Assembly: GCA_934373295.1 (NCBI GenBank)
Contig: CAKROK010000071.1
Location: forward strand, 1-9,330
Direction: 5' to 3'
Origin: an uncultured Christensenellaceae bacterium
GTDB lineage: Bacteria > Bacillota > Clostridia > Christensenellales > Christensenellaceae
Length of the DNA: 9,330 bases
Part shown: positions 6,842-9,330 of the stretch, piece by piece
How positions within the stretch are numbered: the stretch's first letter is position 1
Layout: every line of letters begins with the position of its first letter
Notes under the pieces: generated by a model
What the model was told of the DNA's origin: nothing
Database searches by the model: none
The model's input: the letters and a program-made list of their open reading frames with translations, nothing else
Made by a program: the position numbers and the translations under genes

Positions 6842-7355
6842 CGAACATAAAGCGAGCTTTTAGGTGACGTGCGGCGCAGGTTTAAAAACGACCCCATGGG
6901 GTCGTTTTTAAACTAAGCCCGCCCGCCGGAGGCGGACGGGCACTTTCCGCCGCCGGAGGCGGCTGAAAGCTGCGCCGCGCATGTACGTGTGAGGTGAAGC
7001 TTTTTTACGTTAGCGCTTAAACGCAGCAGCTCTACATCCAAAATTTTCCCACAAACTAAGGCATACGGTCTGTAAAATCGCTTGCGATTTTAAGACCGTC
7101 ACCGTCGTGAAACAAAGTATAGCTAAAAACCAAGTTATGCACTTATACCGGCATTTTGACCTAAACGAATTAGCGGAGAAGGATGAGGATGTCGCAGACC
7201 TCCTTATGGGAAAGTTAAGAAAACCACGGTTTTCAGGAAAAATTGCAAGGTGAACTCATGAATCTGAATAATGTCTTTAAAAACCTGCTTTTGACTTGAA
7301 CTCTATAATGGAGCTTTGCGGAGCAAAGCAACCTAATTATTCAATCTACATGGCT
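6842..7355 (+). repeat. Repeat family copy C (complete)
   Basis: Full plus-oriented copy, the simplest of the set. It has the left end AAAGCGAGCTTTTAGG, a three-hairpin cassette (6871-6978), the spacer block GTGAGGTGAAGCTTTTTT, the bulged hairpin at 7066-7098 with loop-proximal CGC/GCG, the blocks ACCGTCACCGTCG and AGTATAGC, an imperfect GAGG/CCTC palindrome near 7185-7203, the invariant 29-nt block at 7208-7236, AATCTGAATAATG, and the right-end hairpin GCTTTGC/GCAAAGC (7313-7329). Similarity with D continues to about 7355. It fills the space between the scf terminator and the rps terminator; the only long open frame in it is not supported as a gene. Confidence 0.85.
6871..6978 (+). repeat. 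Three-hairpin cassette of copy C
   Basis: The outer arms GCGGCGCAG (6871-6879) and CTGCGCCGC (6970-6978) enclose three elements. Hairpin 1 is a perfect 34-nt palindrome (6880-6913, centre CCCCATGGGG). Hairpin 2 is GCCCGCCCGCC against GGCGGACGGGC (6917-6927, 6931-6941; one mismatch). Hairpin 3 has 12-nt arms with one mismatch (6943-6954, 6958-6969). Compared with copy B the plan is identical while the stems of hairpins 1 and 3 have unrelated sequence. Confidence 0.85.
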
Positions 7356-7414
7356 GCTCGCACCTTTGAAATCAAGCTCAACCTCCATCACTTCAAAAAA
7401 ACATATCCTCACAT

Positions 7415-7447
7415 AAAAAACACCCGCCTTCGTTCGAAAGCGGATGT
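7415..7447 (-). terminator. Terminator of the rpsF-ssb-rpsR operon
   Basis: On the minus strand a stem of at least 10 bp (ACATCCGCTT pairing with AGGCGGGTGT, including two G-T pairs), closed by an 8-nt loop TCGAACGA, is followed by TTTTTT. It starts 16 nt after the rpsR stop codon. Confidence 0.9.
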
Positions 7448-7463
7448 ATTCTTTAAAAAAATA

Positions 7464-7709
7464 TTAGTCTACAACGTAGGGCAGGAGAGCCATAACTCTT
7501 GCGCGCTTGATAGCGACGGCAAGCTCTCTCTGATGCTTCGCGCAGCAGCCAGTGCCTCTGCGGGGAGCGATCTTGCCGCGCTCGGTGATGTACTTCCTGA
7601 GCTTAGCGGCATCCTTGTAATCTATACCGGTAGACTTCTCGGCGCAGAATGCGCAGACCTTCTTCTTGGGTCTTCTCATTCTGGGTCTTTTGTTCATTCT
7701 ATCTTCCAT
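7464..7709 (-). CDS. rpsR: 30S ribosomal protein S18
   Basis: Small-subunit protein of 81 residues that pairs with S6 on the platform and binds 16S rRNA. Conserved blocks are visible: IDYKDAAKLRKYITERGKI, PRR, and AKHQRELAVAIKRARVMALLPY near the end. The start at 7709 is chosen for AAAGGAG 7 nt upstream; an in-frame Met four residues later is a less likely start. Cysteines at 19 and 22 (CAFC) and at 55 and 56 could bind zinc, as in the cysteine-bearing forms of S18; this is inference. It is the last gene of the rpsF-ssb-rpsR operon, 36 nt after ssb. Confidence 0.97.
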   Translation of the reverse strand: MEDRMNKRPRMRRPKKKVCAFCAEKSTGIDYKDAAKLRKYITERGKIAPRRGTGCCAKHQRELAVAIKRARVMALLPYVVD

Positions 7710-7745
7710 GACTTTACTCCTTTCGTGATGATATCACCGGGTCTG

Positions 7746-8192
7746 TTAGAACGGCAGATCCTCATCCTCCATGAGCACATCGCCCATCGAGCCCATCTCC
7801 TGGGCAAAGGCGTCGCTCGGCGCGGGCGCGTTGTTTCTGGGCGCCGCAGATGCGGAATATCCGCCATTTGATGAGGAGGAAGCCCCGCCCGGCTTTGAGA
7901 GGAATTCAACCTCATCAGCGGCAACTTCCGTGACGTACCTTCTTACGCCGTTCTTGTCCTCATAGCTTCTCGTCTGGAGCTCACCGATAACGGAGACCTG
8001 CTGTCCCTTTACAAGGTATTTGCCGCAGTTATCCGCAAGGCCTCTCCATGTGACGATAGTGAAAAAGTCGGAGACCTCTCTATTAAAGCGTCTGTTGACG
8101 CCGATCCTGAATGTTGTTACGGAAACGCCGTTCGGCGTAGTCTTTGCCTCAGGGGCGTCGACCAATCTTCCGATCAAAAATACCTTGTTCAT
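7746..8192 (-). CDS. ssb: Single-stranded DNA-binding protein
   Basis: Protects and organises single-stranded DNA in replication, repair and recombination, normally as a homotetramer. The 148 residues divide into an OB-fold (about 1-100, starting MNKVFLIGRLVDAPE, with the conserved FFTIVTWRGLADN and KGQQVSVIGELQTRSYEDK), a flexible Ser/Gly/Ala/Pro linker (about 102-138) and the acidic protein-interaction tip MEDEDLPF. AAAGGAAG precedes the ATG. It lies 45 nt after rpsF and 36 nt before rpsR, the standard Bacillota arrangement in which ssb is embedded between two ribosomal protein genes. Nothing unusual is seen in it. Confidence 0.97.
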   Translation of the reverse strand: MNKVFLIGRLVDAPEAKTTPNGVSVTTFRIGVNRRFNREVSDFFTIVTWRGLADNCGKYLVKGQQVSVIGELQTRSYEDKNGVRRYVTEVAADEVEFLSKPGGASSSSNGGYSASAAPRNNAPAPSDAFAQEMGSMGDVLMEDEDLPF

Positions 8193-8237
8193 AGCGTGCT
8201 TCCTTTCATAAAAGCTATGCTGTCAATCGCTCAATAC

Positions 8238-8525
8238 TTACGCCTCTTTTACAAGGGTCATAGAGCGCATGACGTTTTCGTTTATTCTCATAAGTCTGTC
8301 AAGCTCTGCGGGAAAATCGCTGTTGGCCTTGAAGTTCATGAGAACATAGTAACCCTCGGTGATATAGTCGATGGCATAAGCGAGCTTTCTAGCGCCCCAC
8401 TCGTCCACGTTTTCAACCTCACCGCCGTTATTTGCGACAAGATCAGAAAACTTCTGAATGAGAGCAGCTCTCGCCTCTTCTTCCATATCGGGCTTTACGA
8501 TGTAAAGTGTCTCATAGCTGTTCAT
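8238..8525 (-). CDS. rpsF: 30S ribosomal protein S6
   Basis: Small-subunit protein of 95 residues that forms a heterodimer with S18. Typical motifs are MNSYETLYIVKPD at the start, EWGARKLAYAIDYITEGYYV in the middle and RINENVMRSMTLV near the end. It is the first gene of the operon, with an AAGGAGGTG ribosome binding site 7 nt before the ATG, a near-consensus promoter, and a leader hairpin that may bind the S6:S18 complex. Confidence 0.97.
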   Translation of the reverse strand: MNSYETLYIVKPDMEEEARAALIQKFSDLVANNGGEVENVDEWGARKLAYAIDYITEGYYVLMNFKANSDFPAELDRLMRINENVMRSMTLVKEA

Positions 8526-8548
8526 TTAACGCACCTCCTTTGGTCTTA

Positions 8549-8580
8549 TTCGGCACCGAAAAAAGCTCCTCGGTGCAAGA
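8549..8580 (-). promoter_or_regulatory. rpsF leader hairpin, candidate S6:S18 autoregulatory element
   Basis: In the short 5' leader, GCACCG (8576-8571, minus strand) pairs with CGGTGC (8558-8553) around a 12-nt loop, followed by CGAA and the ribosome binding site. rpsF leaders in many bacteria carry a hairpin with a CCG element that binds the S6:S18 dimer and represses translation. Position and the CACCG/CGGTG pairing suit that, but the match to the known consensus was judged by eye only. Confidence 0.45.
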
Positions 8581-8589
8581 AGCTTTAAT

Positions 8590-8618
8590 ATTATACCATT
8601 ATTAAAAATGAAATGCAA
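8590..8618 (-). promoter_or_regulatory. rpsF-ssb-rpsR promoter
   Basis: On the minus strand TTGCAT (8618-8613), a 17-bp spacer and TATAAT (8595-8590) with a preceding TG. It is close to the housekeeping consensus with optimal spacing and an extended -10. Transcription would begin about 8583, giving a leader of roughly 58 nt. Confidence 0.9.
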
Positions 8619-8632
8619 GTGCTGATTGCGCA

Positions 8633-8657
8633 AAAATCGCATCATGTCGGCGATTTT
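8633..8657 (-). terminator. Weak terminator-like hairpin upstream of the rpsF promoter
   Basis: An 8-bp perfect inverted repeat (AAAATCGC/GCGATTTT, 9-nt loop) ends in a run of five T residues on the minus strand. It could stop transcripts entering from the right, ahead of the rpsF promoter, but the stem is A+T-rich and no gene precedes it inside the window. Around it, 8619-8743 shows nothing else recognisable. Confidence 0.35.
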
Positions 8658-8743
8658 GGCCTTATTCTGCAATTTTCATTAAATGTCAGTGTTTTTTAGT
8701 GCGGAGGGAGAGAGGTTTGTGCCTTTAATTTTAAAAAAAGAAA

Positions 8744-9330
8744 ACAGCCTCGTAAATTGAATAATAAGGTTGCTTCGCTTCGCAAAGCTCCGTTTTAGAA
8801 ACTTGTTCAAGTCAATAGTAAGCTTTTAATAAGATTATTCAGATTTAGAAGTCTACTTTGCTATTTTTTCCTGAAAACCGTGGTTTTCTTAACTTTCCCA
8901 TAAGGAGGTCTGCGACCTCCTCATCCTTCTCCGCTAATATGTTCAAGTTGATACGTCAGCATAAGTGCATAACTTAGTTTTCAGCTATACTTTGTTTCCC
9001 GACGGTGACGGTCTTAAAATCGCGAGCGATTTTACAGACCGCATACATTACTTAGTGTAAATAGTTATGTTTGAGATTCCCGCTCGATTATAGAAATGTT
9101 GGCATAACTTCGATAAGCTGTTATTGGCTTTTCTTTCGCGCAGCTTGTGACGGTCTTAAAATTATGCTTCGCGATAATTTTACAGACCGTATGCTTTAGT
9201 TTGCGGAAATAGTTTGGATATTGAGCTGTTGTGTTTGTGCGCTAACGCAAAAAAGCTTCATCTCACACGTCCGTCTGCGGCGCAGGTTTTTGCGCGGCTT
9301 TGCCGCGCAAAAACTAAGCTCGCGTACGCG
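8744..9330 (-). repeat. Repeat family copy D (cut by window end)
   Basis: Minus-oriented copy. Right-end similarity to C starts about 8744; then come the hairpin GCTTCGC/GCAAAGC (about 8772-8788), the invariant 29-nt block (8871-8899), a 7-bp palindrome GGAGGTC/GACCTCC (8904-8920), the bulged hairpin twice (9009-9041 and 9151-9189), the spacer block around AAAAAAGCTTCATCTCAC, the arm GCGGCGCAG (9277-9285), and a hairpin with 13-bp perfect arms (9286-9298, 9302-9314). About 100 bp between the two bulged hairpins has no counterpart in B or C. Neither B nor C has the second bulged hairpin. Confidence 0.85.
9277..9330 (+). repeat. Hairpin cassette of copy D, truncated
   Basis: GCGGCGCAG, hairpin 1 (13-bp perfect arms, loop TTT), then CTAAGC and GCTCGCGTACGCG at the window edge. 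That edge sequence contains the 10-bp palindrome CGCGTACGCG and would become a 16-bp palindrome if AGC followed, so it is probably hairpin 2 of this cassette. Relative to the body of copy D, hairpin 1 is on the side where B and C have hairpin 3. Confidence 0.7.

Noticed and set aside
7291..7309. TTGACT and TATAAT near the right end of copy C, resembling a promoter
   Set aside because: The spacer is only 7 bp, far too short, and the TATAAT is not kept in B or D.
4372..7355. Possible CRISPR array or tRNA genes among the repeats
   Set aside because: The repeats are few, hundreds of bases long and internally palindromic, with no regular short repeat-spacer pattern; no cloverleaf with a T-arm consensus was found.
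7296..7871. Plus-strand open frame of 191 codons crossing the end of copy C, the terminator, rpsR and part of ssb
   Set aside because: It runs antisense through two essential conserved genes and a terminator, with no recognisable motif.

Overview
The window looks like chromosomal DNA of an uncultured or little-studied member of the Clostridia (Bacillota). Two signs point there: a SCIFF-type ranthipeptide precursor with its radical SAM maturase, a hallmark of Clostridia, and the rpsF-ssb-rpsR gene order with strong AGGAGG-like ribosome binding sites. The G+C content is moderate to high for that class. No finer placement can be supported from sequence alone.

The layout is three compact operons separated by long non-coding repeats. 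(1) Positions 4184 down to 293, minus strand: fruA (fructose-type PTS EIIABC), ptsH (HPr) and ptsI (enzyme I), ending in a strong terminator at 244-289. Together they form a complete phosphorelay: PEP to EI to HPr to EIIA to EIIB to sugar. (2) Positions 5032-6825, plus strand: a consensus promoter, the 48-residue six-cysteine peptide scfA, an internal terminator, the SPASM radical SAM enzyme scfB, and a final terminator. ScfB is expected to install thioether links from the ScfA cysteines. (3) Positions 8618 down to 7415, minus strand: promoter, a candidate S6:S18 leader hairpin, rpsF, ssb, rpsR and a terminator.

The most unusual content is between the operons. Four copies of one repeat family lie in the window: A (1-85, minus, cut by the window start), B (about 4372-5020, plus), C (about 6842-7355, plus) and D (about 8744-9330, minus, cut by the window end). 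The complete copies are roughly 500-650 bp. They encode no convincing protein but are packed with inverted repeats. Several hairpins keep their pairing while their sequence is completely different from copy to copy, which is direct covariation evidence that the folded form matters or that the palindromes are actively rewritten. Copy B carries a nested insertion of about 122 bp with a short target duplication. Copy D carries a second copy of one hairpin and an apparently inverted hairpin cassette.

Stretches without genes: 1-292 holds repeat A, one unexplained hairpin (153-189) and the pts terminator. 4185-5097 holds the fruA leader, repeat B and the scf promoter. 6749-7463 holds the scf terminator, repeat C and the rps terminator. 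8526-9330 holds the rpsF leader and promoter, a weak hairpin and repeat D.
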